Counted from the stretch's first letter, positions 31,053 to 43,915 are shown. The stretch is 49,027 bases of DNA from Chara braunii (GCA_003427395.1 BFEA01000461.1:813644-862670); one strand, 5' to 3'. The notes: generated from the sequence alone by a model not told the origin. Program-made: numbers and translations.

Positions 31053-32849
31053 CCTGTCTAGCGCATTGGTCCCTCGCCGCGCAGGGCGGAACCCTCCCGG
31101 CTGCATCACGCAGGAGTTGGTTTGATCCTCGTCGTGAAATACACATATGGAGCTTCCGCAAGCCGCTCTGGCCGACTGCGCCTGCCATACCTCTCGCGAG
31201 CCCCTATGACAGGATAAGGCCTACGCGACTTACCTCCACCTGCGGGAGCTGTCACCTCTCTTCGGTGGGCGTATCCCCGCCGAGCTACCAGTCCACAGTA
31301 CGAAAGTTGATCAGCTGCAATCGCAGAGGTGAACCAGCCGATGGCGTTTCTCGTTCGCTGTAGCATAGGGGGTACGCGAGGTCTTCCGCCTCTATCGGAC
31401 TCGTACGCCAACCGACGTCTTCGAGGGGCTGAAGTCCCAAGCGCGACTTTTCATCGGTCGACTAGAACGTACCTCACGCACCACGCGTACTCCATACTAC
31501 TAACAATAAAAATGAAACACGCACACACACTCACACACACAGAACGACATAGAAAAAACAATAGAATGACACACCTAGTTCCTTTTGTAGTCCTCCCCTA
31601 ACCCTCCGACGCGGAAATCGAATAGGCGACGTGCGCGAGACTTAGTACAATACAGCGCGGACGCAGGGTCTTCCAATATCGACTAGCAATGCATGAATAC
31701 GCAAGCAGTCGCAATGATGGCATACTATGTAGTGTTCATAACCAAGCGGTCCCTCGTGAATCCGAGTACCGCTTATGACACTCAAGTGTCAAACTCGAAG
31801 TATCGTGAACGTCAAACCCTTCACGATATTGCACGGTTGAAGGAACAACCGGTAGGTCCCCGCGGCACCGTTCGCTTTTAGGTTGAGTGCCCCGGTGGGC
31901 AGGGCAAATAGACTCTGCGCGGGGGTCATCCCTTTCACATGGACTCTGAGACTTGGGATGTCTTGGACAAGGACCTCGAATCCAGGCCCAGGACCAAAGT
32001 CCGACTAAGAAATCCTTAAGAAGTAAGCAACAGTAAAGGGATATAATTTCTTTTATTTTCTCAACCTCGACCCCAATTAAACCCTTAAGCGTGGGGGGTC
32101 CTTAGGCCACGCGAAATACCCAAACATTGGTATGTACATATATATGTATAGAGGGATAAATATGTGACGATCACTTCTCACAGTCACAATGTGACTCCTC
32201 TCAGCCATATACACGTATGTGATCGCAGTCAGTCAAATCCGAAGTCAGAACCACAAAACATACCTGCAATCACATCAAAGAGTCAACAGAAGCCCATGCA
32301 CTACACGAGGTCAACGTCAACCATTCTCTATGCTCATACCCCTCGCTTTAGCCATGCAAGCCCCAACCTTTGTCCAACCTTCCCTAATTACATACTTTGT
32401 ACCTTTGTTAAATGGTCATTCTATAAAAGTTTCTGCGAAAACCTTAATAAAACAATAAAAACCACCAGGGTTGAAGCCTTTTAGGTTGAGAATTTTATGA
32501 TGGATAGGAGTTGAGTCGTAGACTGACGAGTCGGCAACCGGCCTGTTATCATTGATAACAGAAAATGATCCTCGAAGAATCAAGCCGAATATAGCCAAAA
32601 TTCTGAATAAAGCGATCAAGAGGACTTGTAACAAAGTATGTCAATTCTCATGCTAAATCTATAAATCTATGGAAAGTAATCTCCATATCACGATCTCATT
32701 CACACATTGTTCTTAATTAACTAAGTATAAGTTTATCCCTAAGCAGATAACTAAAGAAGAGGCATATCCTGGTCGGATTTCCTCTATACAGAGTGAAACT
32801 CCAGAATTGTCACCTGTCAAAGTATAACCTATCCTCTTTAAACTAGGAA

Positions 32850-33470
32850 AATTTCGGCACCGCTTCCCGTATGAAAAGTGTCTTTTCAGAATTTATACTA
32901 GCTTTAACACAAAATTGAAATGTTTCACGACTCTGGAAAGTCAAATTTTGTCTAACTCTCTGAAATAGTAAAAATTTGGGCATCACTCCCCTTAGAAACG
33001 GAGACTTCCCAGATTGATACTAAGTCAGATATGAAACTCAAAGGCAAAACTTGACTTCAACTGAAACAAAATTTAACCAACTCCTTAGAATTGCAGAAAT
33101 TTCGGCAACACTCCTTTAAAAAATTGTTATTCCAAGATTTATACAAAGTTAAGCTCAGAATCTAATATGATTTTGACTTCTCAAGATACAATTTTGTGTA
33201 ACTCCCTGATTCAGAAAACATTTTGGCAACACTCGCTTTAAAAAAAAAGACTTTCAAGATTTTTCCTAAACCGTATATAAAATTTAGACAAATTGAACTT
33301 TGAGAAGTCGAAATTCGACTAACTTCTTGGATTTGTAGAAATTTCGGCAACACTTCCCGTAGAGAAAGTAGCTTACCAAGATTTATACAAAGTCAATGAT
33401 CCAAGAAAATGCGAAAATTGACGTAAGTAAAATAAAGTTAGCTAAGAAAATGCAAAAATTTGAACCAACT
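32850..33470. repeat. 122-bp tandem repeat in LTR B, five units
   Basis: Partner of the array in LTR A: motif starts at about 32856, 32979, 33103, 33225 and 33345. Unit-by-unit, each resembles its counterpart in LTR A more than its neighbours, so there was no homogenisation after insertion. Confidence 0.82.
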
Positions 33471-33524
33471 CTTATCGCTCTACCACATGGTGAACATCTA
33501 AAGCAACTACCTGTCCAAACTGAA

Positions 33525-33872
33525 ACTCGGACTAAGTAGTAGTCTTACTTAGCCATATGCAAGACCAAGCCACAAAGAGTAAGTACTCTCACCATCCCCA
33601 AGTCAAGATTTTCATAGAAAGCTAATGAAACTAAACTGAAACTCGGACTAAGTAGTAATCTTACTTAGCCATATGCAAGACCAAATCACAAAGAGTAAGT
33701 ACTCTCACCATCCCCAAGTCAAGATCCTCATAGAAAGTTAATGAAACTTTCAGATAACTCGGACTAAGTAGTAATCTTACTTAGCCATATGCAAGACCAA
33801 ATCACAAAGAGTAAGTACTCTCACCATCCCCAAGTCAAGATCCTCATAGAAAGTTAATGAAACTTTCAGATG
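33525..33872. repeat. 116-bp triplication specific to LTR B
   Basis: ACTCGGACTAAGTAGTA begins at 33525, 33641 and 33757, exactly 116 bp apart, and the three units are nearly identical. LTR A has one unit only (about 13450-13560). It is therefore a recent local duplication after the two LTRs separated. Confidence 0.92.
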
Positions 33873-33904
33873 ATTTAACCCTTATACCCAACTTACATAT
33901 GGCA

Positions 33905-34665
33905 TGGTGCTAGACCATTCAACTTAGAAACAATGTCTAGCATGCCTTTATAATTATCACGAACAGGTTGCACACTACTTTTCTCTTCTTTGAGCATATG
34001 ACTAGACCATTCAGCTTAGAAACAATGTCTAGTCGCCTTGAATCATTTAATAGCCAAAGCTTAATAATTTCTTACTTTGTTTTCAAAATAAATAAAAATA
34101 TGGGCAAATGACTCAACCATTCAGCTTAGAAACAATGCTTAGCTTGCCCAGATTACTTCCAATTATACTTTGTAATTTTCCTTCTCTTCATAATGATACA
34201 GCTGGACCATTCGACTTAGAAACAATGTCCAACTGCCAGTTCACATGCAAGAATAGGTAAAGATACTTCCTGTTATACTCAGTTCATACTTATGTGCGTG
34301 GTTTCCAGGGTAAACCATTCGACTTAGAAAATAATGCCTAGCCTTAGACCAGAAATCCTCCCTCGAAAATAAAATAAAAGACCGAATCATTCAGCTTAGA
34401 AACAATGTTTAGCCTATCCTCAAACAATTAAAAGCATGAAGTTGGATTCTTTAGTTAAACTTCAATCAGAAACCCTAAAAGAAACAGACAGACCAAGCCA
34501 TTCACTTAGAAATAATGGGTGGTCCCAGAGATCAGTCAGGCAAACCCTCATAAATAAACACAGCAACCAGACCATTCAACTTAGAAACAATATCTGGTAT
34601 TTCAGAAAACAGTCAAATAAACATAGCCCTGGACCATTCAGCTTAGAAATGATGCCCAGTCCTTG
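33905..34665. repeat. Hairpin array in LTR B, ~nine units
   Basis: Counterpart of 13605-14740. The core is kept, and several stems are well paired: CTAGAC/GTCTAG, TGACTAGAC/GTCTAGTC, TGGAC/GTCCA (better here than in LTR A), GGAC-type arms near 34630. Others have decayed, for example CCGAAT/GTTTAG near 34383, whose LTR A partner pairs cleanly. The mix of better and worse partners is what ageing of an originally paired array would give. Confidence 0.82.
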
Positions 34666-37183
34666 GTTGATCCGGTCAAACGAATGCAACTACGGCCTTC
34701 CTCCCACCTTCCCCCAGTTCATCCTTTAGTCTGCTTTCAGTCAAAATAAAGAAGAAACTTATGTTTTCCACACGCATTCCTTCCATTCAGTCTAATTAGG
34801 TCATAAAAAGAAAGCAAAAGCCATAGGGGAGCACATGCATACACCAGTCAAACTAAGAGGGTGTAGTCAAACAGGGGTATAGTGGGCTCACACAGACAGA
34901 AGGAAATATACCTGTTGGTTCCCTGTCTCCATAACTCCTCCTGAATTCCGGCAGAGCTCCCGCAATCGGTGGGTGGACTCCCCACAGAGTCTTGATGTGG
35001 TGGTCCTATGGGTTGCAATCCCGCCTGCCATCTTCCTCTCAGAACCAAGAAACTAGACTTGAAGTAAGAAGGGCAGAAGAAGAAAGTTTGAGTCGCTAAG
35101 ATACAAGAAGTGTGTTCTTAGACTCGCGTGAGAGGGCCAAGGTCCCTTGATATGCCTGAGGACTCCGCAATGCTGGTCAGGAACGCACAGCAGCTTGGTC
35201 AACCCAAAGTCAAATTGGCAGTTGCTGGCTCCCTGAGTGCTTCTCTGAATTGTAATAAAACCCTCCCCCTTTCCATAACTCGTACCTCTATACTGGCCTT
35301 AGGTAAGTCTGCACCTTCGAGGCTGTCTTCTTAATGTTCCGGCTAAAGGGATGGGTGGCGCACCGATCAGCAGGTAAATTTCTAAGTTTGCAGCTCACTC
35401 GCCCTGCCACTTCGATCGATGTGATGGACAGCGCCCCTGCCGACAGGTAAGTCTCCAGCCCTGTGGCTGCCTCCTGCTGCCTCGCTCCACAGAATGAGCA
35501 TCGAATCAGCCACAGACAAGCCTTTAACTTCCACGGCTCGTCCCTCTCCTCTTCCACCCAACGGGATAAACAGTGAATCGTGTGGTAAGCCTCCGACCTC
35601 GCCCCTCAGTCTTCGCTACTCCGCACGTTAGGATCAGCAGCGACCTCGACAACAGGTAAGACTCCAACTTTGCGGTTGGCCCCTTCCTTATCATTGGTAT
35701 GAGTAAAACCCGAATGGATTTTCCACTAGAGAGCGGAAACGTACACTGCCTTCCTTAGATCACTAAGATGGGCAGCGCACCGGCCAACGACAAGTCTTCG
35801 ATTCTGCCGTTCTGGCTTCACCAACGAACTCGCCGCACCAAAGAACCCCTATCCCGACTTCTCCCTTGCCCGATCCTTTCGGGAATCGCGGGAGCTACCC
35901 TTCTCCTGTTGCGCCTCGCTTAGCTACCCTCCATCTTCAACTTCCCCCTTGCTTCACATGCACTTAGCGCATCTTCCCGTCCGGATTGTTGTCTGCGGTA
36001 TTCCGCTTCAGCGGAATCTCTCTACCGCATAGCAGGCTGCTCGACAACTTCAACCGCCTCTGAGGAAACTTCGAAGGGAAAATTACCGATCCAGCTAGTC
36101 TTTCGCCTCTTTACCCAAATCCGACGAACAACTAGCCAGTCAGTACTGCTACGGCCTCCTCCCGAATCCAGGAAGTGCTAGCACCCCAGTATTCCTGCGG
36201 CCTCGGCCACAGTGCCTAGTGCCACTCCGCCTAATAGTACTGCGCGTGGAGGCGGCTCCTCTCTACAGCTAGGTTCAGAAAAGTGCAGCCTACTACGCGC
36301 AAGCCGCCCCTGAGCACAGGCTGCTATAATCTTCTCTGTATCATTCCAATTTTAACGAATGTCCTGAAGGACGCAGGCAGGGCAAGCCTCCACGGGTCTA
36401 TCAGGAAGCTGAGCGGCTCCCGGACCCAACTTGGGCTCTTCTTTTCACGGCCGTGGCTGCAATTATTAAGTCGGCCCCACTAATGCCACAACCAGTCCCG
36501 AAGGGCCAAGGTTGCGGCCACGGCCTTAAAATACCATTATTGGCATTGGTCGGCCTTAGGTAAATTAGAAACGTAGTGTCTTACTCATTTGCGCCCAAGG
36601 AGCCCGAACTCAAACCTACACTCTAACAACTCGGGGGTGTATCAACTACGCTAGGCCTGTCGACCACGCCAATCCCGGGCTTGGCGTCGAAACTGATCCT
36701 TGTCACGGAGGAAGACGGGAGATAAAATATAAGTAATAATATATAAAGAAAAAGGAAAAACGGGAGGGGGACCTCTGATACCACCCTCGTTTTATGTCGA
36801 TAGACCCGCGTCGCGCGACAAATAATAGGTCTAATTCTGACGGACATCTAAATAAACCGGTATTGCGCAACGCGCATATCCACCGAAACGTTTTCAAAGT
36901 CACACTATTGTCGACGTTGTCCTTCGCACGTATGCACAAGTCACAGACAAACATACCAATCAAGATGCATAATCTTTTTAATCCTAACTTAATCAGAAAT
37001 AAAAATCCGGTCGGCGATCACGTCGATTTTTCAATCATCAAAAATTAAAACATCACGCTCACCTCAAGCTTGCGCTCCCACACACTCTCTACTCTAATCA
37101 ACCATTCAGTCAACGTAAACTAGATATACTGTCGCGACTCGCATGGTATACTTAGACTTTAAACTAAATTTATTTCTTGTCAT

Positions 37184-37320
37184 CGTGTTACCACTTGGCA
37201 GAGTCTTGTGTTTTTAATAAACAGTCGCTACCCCCTGTTATGTGCCACTTTTGTCTGTTTTTTTTGCAAAGAAAAACACTCCTTCTTTCGAAGTTACGGA
37301 GTTATTTTGCCGAGTTCCTT
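37184..37320 (-). pseudogene. Mitochondrial-type LSU rRNA fragment, antisense
   Basis: The - strand reads AAGGAACTCGGCAAAATAAC, CCGTAACTTCG, GCGACTGTTTATTAAAAACA and CTCTGCCAAGTGGTAACACG. These are conserved 23S/26S rRNA blocks corresponding to about E. coli 1760-1880. GTGGTAACACG is the plant mitochondrial form rather than the plastid one. LTR A lacks it: there TGTCAT runs straight into CTGCAAAAA, which here flank the 137 bp. No target duplication is visible, which fits insertion by DNA break repair. Confidence 0.88.
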
Positions 37321-37368
37321 CTGCAAAAACCAGGGCGGATACCCTTGTAAGGGTATTCGCATCGATAA

Positions 37369-37877
37369 CGGCATCTAACCCGGTCAACTTCTGTGTGAAG
37401 TTGCCCGACTGCCTACGCCAGGCTCATGTGCACGATATCTACCACGTCTCATTACTGCGTCCCTACCGCAGTCCGTCTGAGTGTTTCACTGGACGACGAT
37501 ACGAACGCCCTCCACCCATCATGGTGGACGGTCACGAGGAGTTTCTCGTTTCAGACATCATTGGTCGCCGAGTCACCGACGACAACAATCCTCACGTCGA
37601 GTATCTCGTACATTGGAAGGGTTACCCTGATGAGGAGATTACTTGGGATTCCCTCGAGCACTTGCAACACGCTCGCATGTTGGTGCGTGTCTATGACCGT
37701 GCTCGTCGTGTTGGGTTGACTGCTCCTCCTCAGCCCACTGACCCTCTTACTCCTCAATCGGTTGAGGAGACCGCTGAAGTCGAACATGCTCCATCTGAGG
37801 CAGACCTTCAGCAGCAACCGGATGCTTCTGAGCGTCCACAACGCACTCGTCGTTGTCCTGCTCGATACGACGATTGA
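37369..37877 (+). pseudogene. pol: Chromovirus integrase C-terminus with chromodomain
   Basis: This is the second part of the integrase that ends at 11430. NPVNFCVKLPDC and HDIYHVSLLRPYRS are the end of the GPY/F-type integrase module. The chromodomain follows: EFLVSDIIGRR, EYLVHWKGYPDEEITWDSLEHL and MLVRVYDRARR (about 37535-37700), with the aromatic residues that hold methyl-lysine in place (Y, W, W). A Pro/Gln-rich tail ends at a stop at 37875-37877. In chromoviruses this domain steers integration to heterochromatin. The visible part is open, but it is separated from its core by 26 kb. Confidence 0.92.
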
Positions 37878-39420
37878 CTCTAACTTATCTTCCCACGTCT
37901 TTGACTTCTCAGTACTCCATCCACTCCAGTTTTGCTACTTCATCTCGTCGACGTTGCGACTTTTCCTCAACGACATGCTTGACTTCTCTTCATGAACGTC
38001 ATTGGCAGCTCCACGGACGTCGTCACGATCAACTCTCCCTACTTCAGACGCCGTCACTCTCTTACCACTTTACCCTGTACAGTACCATGGTTGTGTTGCT
38101 TGATGGTCTCCCTTAGTCCGGTTCCTCTGAGTTGGGTTCTCCCTTGGTATATGCATAGGCATCGGGACCATAGCGTTGCCCTGGCTTCCCAACTTATGGA
38201 TCTAGCTCCGACTTCCCTCACCTTAGTAGTCATTTGCATGATTCCCTTACCCATCACTTTTCCTACCCTATGTCGGCCCTCATGCCCTAGTTAGGCAGCC
38301 TTGCATGCTGCATCTAGGTGCGCCTAGTATACCAGGCTCCCTTGTTCCCTTGCATGGTCGACCCTATATAGCGGTCACCCCTAGCAGTCGGATCTAGTTC
38401 CATTATTACCCGCCCTGATGGTCCATCTCTTAGGGTCATTGGTTTTGTTCGATTCCAGTTCCCTACCCTCATTGAGCCGGTTGACATGTGTCTCTCTGTC
38501 TCTATGTTTGGATGCCCTTAGGAGTTATCGACCCGTAGGCTGCATTTGTCACCCTCAGAGACCATCCCACCCTGTGGTTTGCGACACACCCCTCCTATGA
38601 CATATGGTTGTCTTGTTATTGTTTTGCTGTTCTCAGACTGAGGCCTCTGCCTCTGACATTTCTAGGATTTAGTTGTCTTTGCTTTGGTTGTTCTTAGGAC
38701 TTATACACTAGTCAATTGTTTCTAGACTGAGGCTACTTCCTCCAACATTCTAGGATTTAGCTGTCATTACTTTCTGCTTTCCTAGGACATGTATACTAGT
38801 TAGTTGCTTTATGCTTTCGCTTGGGCTGTTAGTTGTGACATTGGTGCTTTTGTAACATTTTCTATCATAGGTTGCATCGCATGGACTCAGCATGGAGCTT
38901 GCTCCACATCCTAAACTACTCAGGTTTTCTTTTCTTTGGTAGAGTTCTGCTTTTTGGCAGAAGTGTGTTTGTATCTAGGTGATCCATCACAAGTTGAGGA
39001 TCGTGTAGTGGACCTCTGTTTGGCCTGTGAGACCAGCCCCTTGGCTTGTCCTGACAGAGCTGTGTTGTACTCGGGGTAGTCTAGTCCAGGCCGGTACCTC
39101 TGTCGGTACTAGCCAGTCCAGTCCAATCCAGTCAGTCCGCTAGGGTACACCCCAGTCAGAGTTCGTACTTTGGATCATTCTGCATTCGCACAGTTTGGAG
39201 TACTTACGTTGAAGTCTACGTGTGCCATCTTGCTCCACCCTCATCCTCCATCTCCATCTGTATCCCAGGATGAGTACCTCACCCGATGGATCCGCCATAG
39301 ACATGAAGTGTCTTTAAGTTATTTCAACGATTTCAAACCTCTGCTAACAAACTCCATAGCCTTTCATTATGAAATTTTAGGAGATCCTTATCCACTTGTG
39401 CATCTCCGAGTCCATTACTA
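37878..39420 (+). other. 3' flank of the chromovirus
   Basis: Noncoding, pyrimidine-biased sequence after the integrase stop. By position it should include the 3' UTR and perhaps the 3' LTR. I find no second copy in the window, so the LTR limits cannot be set. TCTAGGATTTAG(C/T)TGTC repeats at about 38662 and 38750 inside a longer local duplication. Confidence 0.5.
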
Positions 39421-39424
39421 TTAT

Positions 39425-39780
39425 AAACTTCATCTTCTTTACTCATCTTCATCACCGTCATGAACTTTATCTCCTTCATTTTTATCACCAATCAACAACT
39501 ATATTTTCTTCATCGATCTTGATCACCATTATTAACTTCATTTTATTCCTCAATCGCCATCACTATCACTAACGTCATCGTTGTTGTCATCTTCTTCCTC
39601 TATCGTAATAATTGTCTTCTTCCACCTTCTTCATCAATTTCAACTTCTTCCTCCATCTGCATTGTCATCTCCATCGACTTCTTCCACCTACTGTATCTTC
39701 ATCGCTATCATAAACTCTACTTTCCATCACTATCTCTATCATCATCACCAACATTATCTCCTCTTATTCGCCATTGGGTA
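39425..39780 (+). repeat. Degenerate CTTCAT/CATCA low-complexity tract
   Basis: Sequence made of irregular CTTCATC, CATCACC and TCTTC units with no strict period. Frames across it are Ser/His/Leu-rich by composition. Confidence 0.7.
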
Positions 39781-39789
39781 GAAGAATGA

Positions 39790-41860
39790 CAAAAGGAAAC
39801 CTGAAATTTATAGCTTACTAAGAAGATTGAAAAGAGAAGACATCAAGACCCCTTGATTACTCTGATGGAAGGAAGGGGCAAAAGAGGGAAGTTGGCTCCC
39901 TGATGGAGAGAGATAAGTAAATGAAGTTTTTGCCTGAACTACTCCACCGAGAGCTAAGCAAAGGAACGATCTTCAATTATATCATACGTGACAAAAAAAA
40001 TAAAATCAAAAGGATCAGAAAACTAAACTATCTTTAGCCTTGCATGAGTTTGATTGGTATGATCGGATGATTAAAAAAAAAATCACTTGCTTAGGTTGCA
40101 TGCGTCAAAATTTGAGAATAGCACGTGGATATACAGTGCCCCCTCTCATCCCATTGGATTGTGCATGTGACAATGAGGGATCTGGAAAAATATTTGATGT
40201 TTCAAATTCTACATGGACGAAATAAAAATGTGTGTGCTTTTACATTGCTTGATGAAGGGGAAAAATGGAATAGCAACCAAGTGTTAAAAAAAACCATGAA
40301 AATTCGTCTTTTAATCCATATTCGAGGTTGCATGCCTACTTTAGCCCAAAAGTGATCCTCTCTTCCCTGCAAATGTCCAAAGGAGTTGCTTTCCACATTC
40401 CACTTGTCACAGTCCCTACTTCTTTCATACCCCCTTTCACAACTTCCGTCCCGGAGGAAGTGCGTTGTCTCAGTGGAGGGTAACAACCCAATTATTTGAA
40501 TAATTTGCATAACAGTATCTCGTTCATCGGTTGATGCATAGGCGCGCAAGGATCTAGGACTCGCACACGTGGCCCATACCGCCTCATGGTATCCATGCTA
40601 GTGCTTTACTGTCCAAGATCTAAAATTACGAACTTGGGCAAATGAAAAAAATATTACATTGTCACTAGTTGGGAAAAGGGGTTGCCCGCACCAAGAAAGA
40701 CCAACTTGTACCGAACTTTGAAACCATGTTTTTAACTCCCTCTCGAGGCTGACTCTTAGTGGTTGGAGCTTGTGTAGAGTACGTAAAGTGAATCAGAAAT
40801 TTAAACATGCTACTGAACAGGGGTCACTATTCCCAATCGGGAGTCTTTGTACAAAAAGGGTCACCACTCCACAATAATAGTACTTGCATAGATCTCGGAG
40901 GACTCGCTCTGTGGGGAAATGACCCTAAGTTGGACCCAAAATTTGGACCCGAAGTTCCTTGTTATAAGGGAAAGTGAGGAAGGTTCGTCCATATAAGGAG
41001 ACCTCGTCAAAAACTTACGCTAGTGCTACTAAGGTTCTAAGAGTTGTGGCTTCCTATATAAATGTAAAAACTTCGTGCGTGTATATATATCATCTTTGCG
41101 AGGAATTTTTGAAAGTTGTGGGTGTAACATATTAGATTTACAACGATGATCTTCCTACGTACTCGTAACGACGCGTTCGTACGAAGGAGGTTTGCGTATA
41201 TAAGGCCTTATGTCCAATGATCTTAAAAACTTGACTTGCTACACCCATAGGCACGCGTCCGTAGGGACGCGTTCGTACAAAGAGTTCACACGCCAAAAGG
41301 ATAAATGTGGAAGGGGTTCAACATAAAATGAATGAGCAAGTGCCATGCATTTCCAAAAAAAAAAGGAACGCAGAGAGCTCTTGTTGAAAACAATTTTTTT
41401 GGAATTGCTTATTGGTTGAGTGGTTTTTCGTGGTTGATAAACTTGACTTCACTATGTTTTTAAAACATTGAAATCTACTCTAAGAGATTAGATTGTTCAT
41501 TATGAGGTAAAACACAAAAATGCATAGTTGTTTAGTGTGTGAAACAGATTATAATGTCGTAACCCTATGACATAAAAAATAACATTTGTATGTGATCGAT
41601 ACTTGCAGGAAATATCGGCTCACGTATAACTTGTTGCTGCGAATAGATGGAAGAGCGACTTCTTCAATGTTGCATGAAAATGTAGAAGTGCACAACTTGG
41701 AAAAATGCATAAGCATAAAGGAATAAAAAAAACTTTCAAGGAACTCCTTTAAACTGTATGAGTATCAAAATAAACAATTTCTCATAGGCTCTAATCTAAA
41801 AACTTCAGACTTGCAAGGTTGAATTTTCACAAAAAGAATCCTTCATAGATGAACTGATCT
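39790..41860. other. AT-rich spacer, no gene recognised
   Basis: Only short frames. The motif GACGCGTTCGTAC occurs twice (about 41173 and 41266), and a perfect 8-bp hairpin lies at 41253-41272. No transposon ends found. Confidence 0.45.
41253..41272. repeat. Perfect hairpin ACGCGTCC/GGACGCGT
   Basis: Eight-bp arms with loop GTAG in an otherwise AT-rich spacer. A T run does not follow, so it is not a simple terminator. Confidence 0.6.
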
Positions 41861-41862
41861 AT

Positions 41863-42240
41863 TTGTTTTACCTTTCTCTTTATATTTTCAAAATTATCAT
41901 ACAAAAATCAGTATATGCAATCCTATTTATTTTTATCTATTATATATACAATTTCTTATATGTATATAATTTCTTACGTGTATTATGTATATATATTTTG
42001 TATATATTTATTATGTATGTATTCATATTCTCTTTATACCAATATATTACATGTATAATATATTTCATATATTATATAGATATATATATATTTTACATTA
42101 CATATCATATATGTACAAATGGACATAAAATATAAAATTTTGACTTTCAATAAATATATTAATATGTGTATAAATATGTTATCAAACGAGAGAAAAAAAA
42201 TCAAAATAATAAAATTAGTGTCCTATATTTTATTAAAAAA
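41863..42240. repeat. TA-rich low-complexity tract
   Basis: Long stretches of TATATA, TTATGTA and similar words. The 90-codon frame rich in Ile, Tyr and Phe reflects this composition. Confidence 0.7.
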
Positions 42241-43020
42241 TTTGAACGTATCCCTCGCCCTTTCAAATAACAAAAGGCGAAACTACCATATTGGACCCAT
42301 AAAATCGTACTCGAGAATTTTATAGGGGCTTGACGCACCGACGAACTATTGTACATCCAAGATAGATGAACCTCTGACAACACCCAATTTGCAAAGGTTA
42401 TCAAATTCTTTATTAACTGATTTGTACAAAATAAGATACAACTCAATGTTTGTCATTGATTGACTTACTCCCCAAATACTCTAGTAGCGCACCACAGTCA
42501 CTATAATAATAGAATTTAATATATACTAAGCAGAATGGTGCTTCAAGTTGTGAATACTATAAGACATGAAACATGTGATGTAAAAGAAACGAAGTTGTTT
42601 GAGGAATGAATACAAATTGACATATGACGAAAGTAATTAGAAAAAAAACAATTTCTGAATTAAGATTGTTAAAACTTGTGCGTGATAGATGAAATACAAA
42701 ATCGACGGCAATGATTAGGAGAAGGAATTAAAAAATTAAGCAAAATTAAAAAAAATTAAAAAAAAAAACAAAGATTTTAATGGATAAAACTTCATAAAAA
42801 AAAAAGGAAAAAAAATTGATAAAAAATAATACCTTTTAGAAAAACGCATATTTAGAAATATTATAAAAAATGGTAAACGTATAAAGATAAAGAAAATACA
42901 TTATCCAACAGAGAGCCTAACTGGATTGAATTCAAACAATATCACATAAAGAGACGATATAATTGATAAAGGTTATTATAGTTAAAAAGATTGAGTGTTA
43001 TAGTGCCCGCGAGTTAAAGG
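42241..43020. other. AT-rich spacer
   Basis: A-rich sequence with several poly-A runs ending in a 20-A run at about 43022-43039. No gene or repeat family recognised. Confidence 0.45.
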
Positions 43021-43054
43021 GAAAAAAAAAAAAAAAAAAGCTTTCTCCACTGCA

Positions 43055-43121
43055 ATGATGTTGGGCAGGGTAGCCTACGAGGCTGTGCCCACAGACTTCC
43101 TCCACAAAATGCACCTTACAG
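43055..43121 (+). CDS. Possible short first exon (speculative)
   Basis: ATG at 43055 opens MMLGRVAYEAVPTDFLHKMH and ends at CAG|GTAAGG, a textbook splice donor (43119-43127). The stretch is GC-richer than its surroundings. There is no visible partner exon, and such a combination can arise by chance, so I list it only as a candidate. Confidence 0.15.
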
Positions 43122-43863
43122 GTAAGGCGGTCACATTTTGAATGTTACTCTTTTTCTTTTTCTTGATCGTGTGTTTCTTACGAGTCCCCTGCCAACGAGG
43201 CAAAAGGAAATGTGAGATCTTCTCAAGCCGTGTTTCGTCATAGAATTATAACGCTCGTCACACTGACACTTAGGGGAATGTATCCACCCATTTTCACGGT
43301 CGGATCCGTGTGCCCATTTTCTTCCCTTCTTCTTTTATTTTTGGAATCTCACAACCTCGGCGCGGGGCTGAGATGCCCTTACTGAGGGCACCCTCACACT
43401 ACCACTTCCAAGAATGTATATAACTTCAATCACGGCTAAAACTCAATTTTTTTTTTTAGTTTCACGACCACAACTTTTTTTTTTTTTCCATGAAAATACC
43501 AAAAAGAAAATGGAGTGGTACTCAGGCTCGACAAACTAAGAGCGCAGTGAAATTCAGGGTCGGCAAAAATAGGCTCGGAGGTATTAGTGGTTTAAGGCGT
43601 TTGTATGCGAACGGAATGGCAGACTGGGAAAAAGGTTAAGAAATAAAGAGAACCTGACACTCTATATCTCACGCAAGAAACCAGAATGGTTGAGGTTTCC
43701 GAGAGGCTCTGAAGGTTTCTTCTTGTTGGAGGGTGTCCGACATGATGAACATTCTCAACAGCATTGGTGAGTGCCACGTGGGCCGAGAGACCAAGGCGTT
43801 CTGCAAAACTGGGAAGATTGCAAGTCGCACCGACCCAACTCCAAACGACGTGGATCCAAGGCG

Positions 43864-43915
43864 CGTGCGCACACACACATACACATACATATAAACATAT
43901 ACATATAAACATATA

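Larger units (their letters stand above)
11431..37367 (-). mobile_element. Giant Ty3/gypsy-like LTR retroelement, ~26 kb, degenerate
   Basis: Two homologous LTRs bound this element. The upstream (5') LTR in its own orientation is 37367-31055, followed by the primer-binding site, gag, linker, RT and RNase H, and the 3' LTR is 18300-11431. It interrupts a chromovirus integrase whose reading resumes on the far side. The bases flanking it are ATGG on the left and ACGG on the right, a plausible 4-5-bp target duplication with one C-to-T change (codons GAT ACG GCA restore the frame). The integrase and a 3' ORF of the family are on the + strand, implying an internal inversion. There is a 442-base gap at 25245-25686. 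LTR divergence by eye is roughly 10-15%, so the insertion is old, and every coding part is broken. Confidence 0.82.
31055..37367 (-). repeat. LTR B (5' LTR of the giant element), ~6.3 kb
   Basis: On the + strand it starts TGTCTAGCGC and ends GCATCGATA, a slightly mutated form of the LTR A termini. It shares with LTR A the CA microsatellite (about 31520), the 122-bp tandem units, the hairpin array and the GC-richer right half. Its own changes are a three-copy 116-bp duplication, two deletions near 35806 and 36827, and an insertion of mitochondrial rRNA sequence at 37184-37320. Confidence 0.85.

Noticed and set aside
37242-37368. Upstream extension of the chromodomain frame to 37242
   Set aside because: That part is antisense mitochondrial rRNA plus LTR end; the frame is open by accident.
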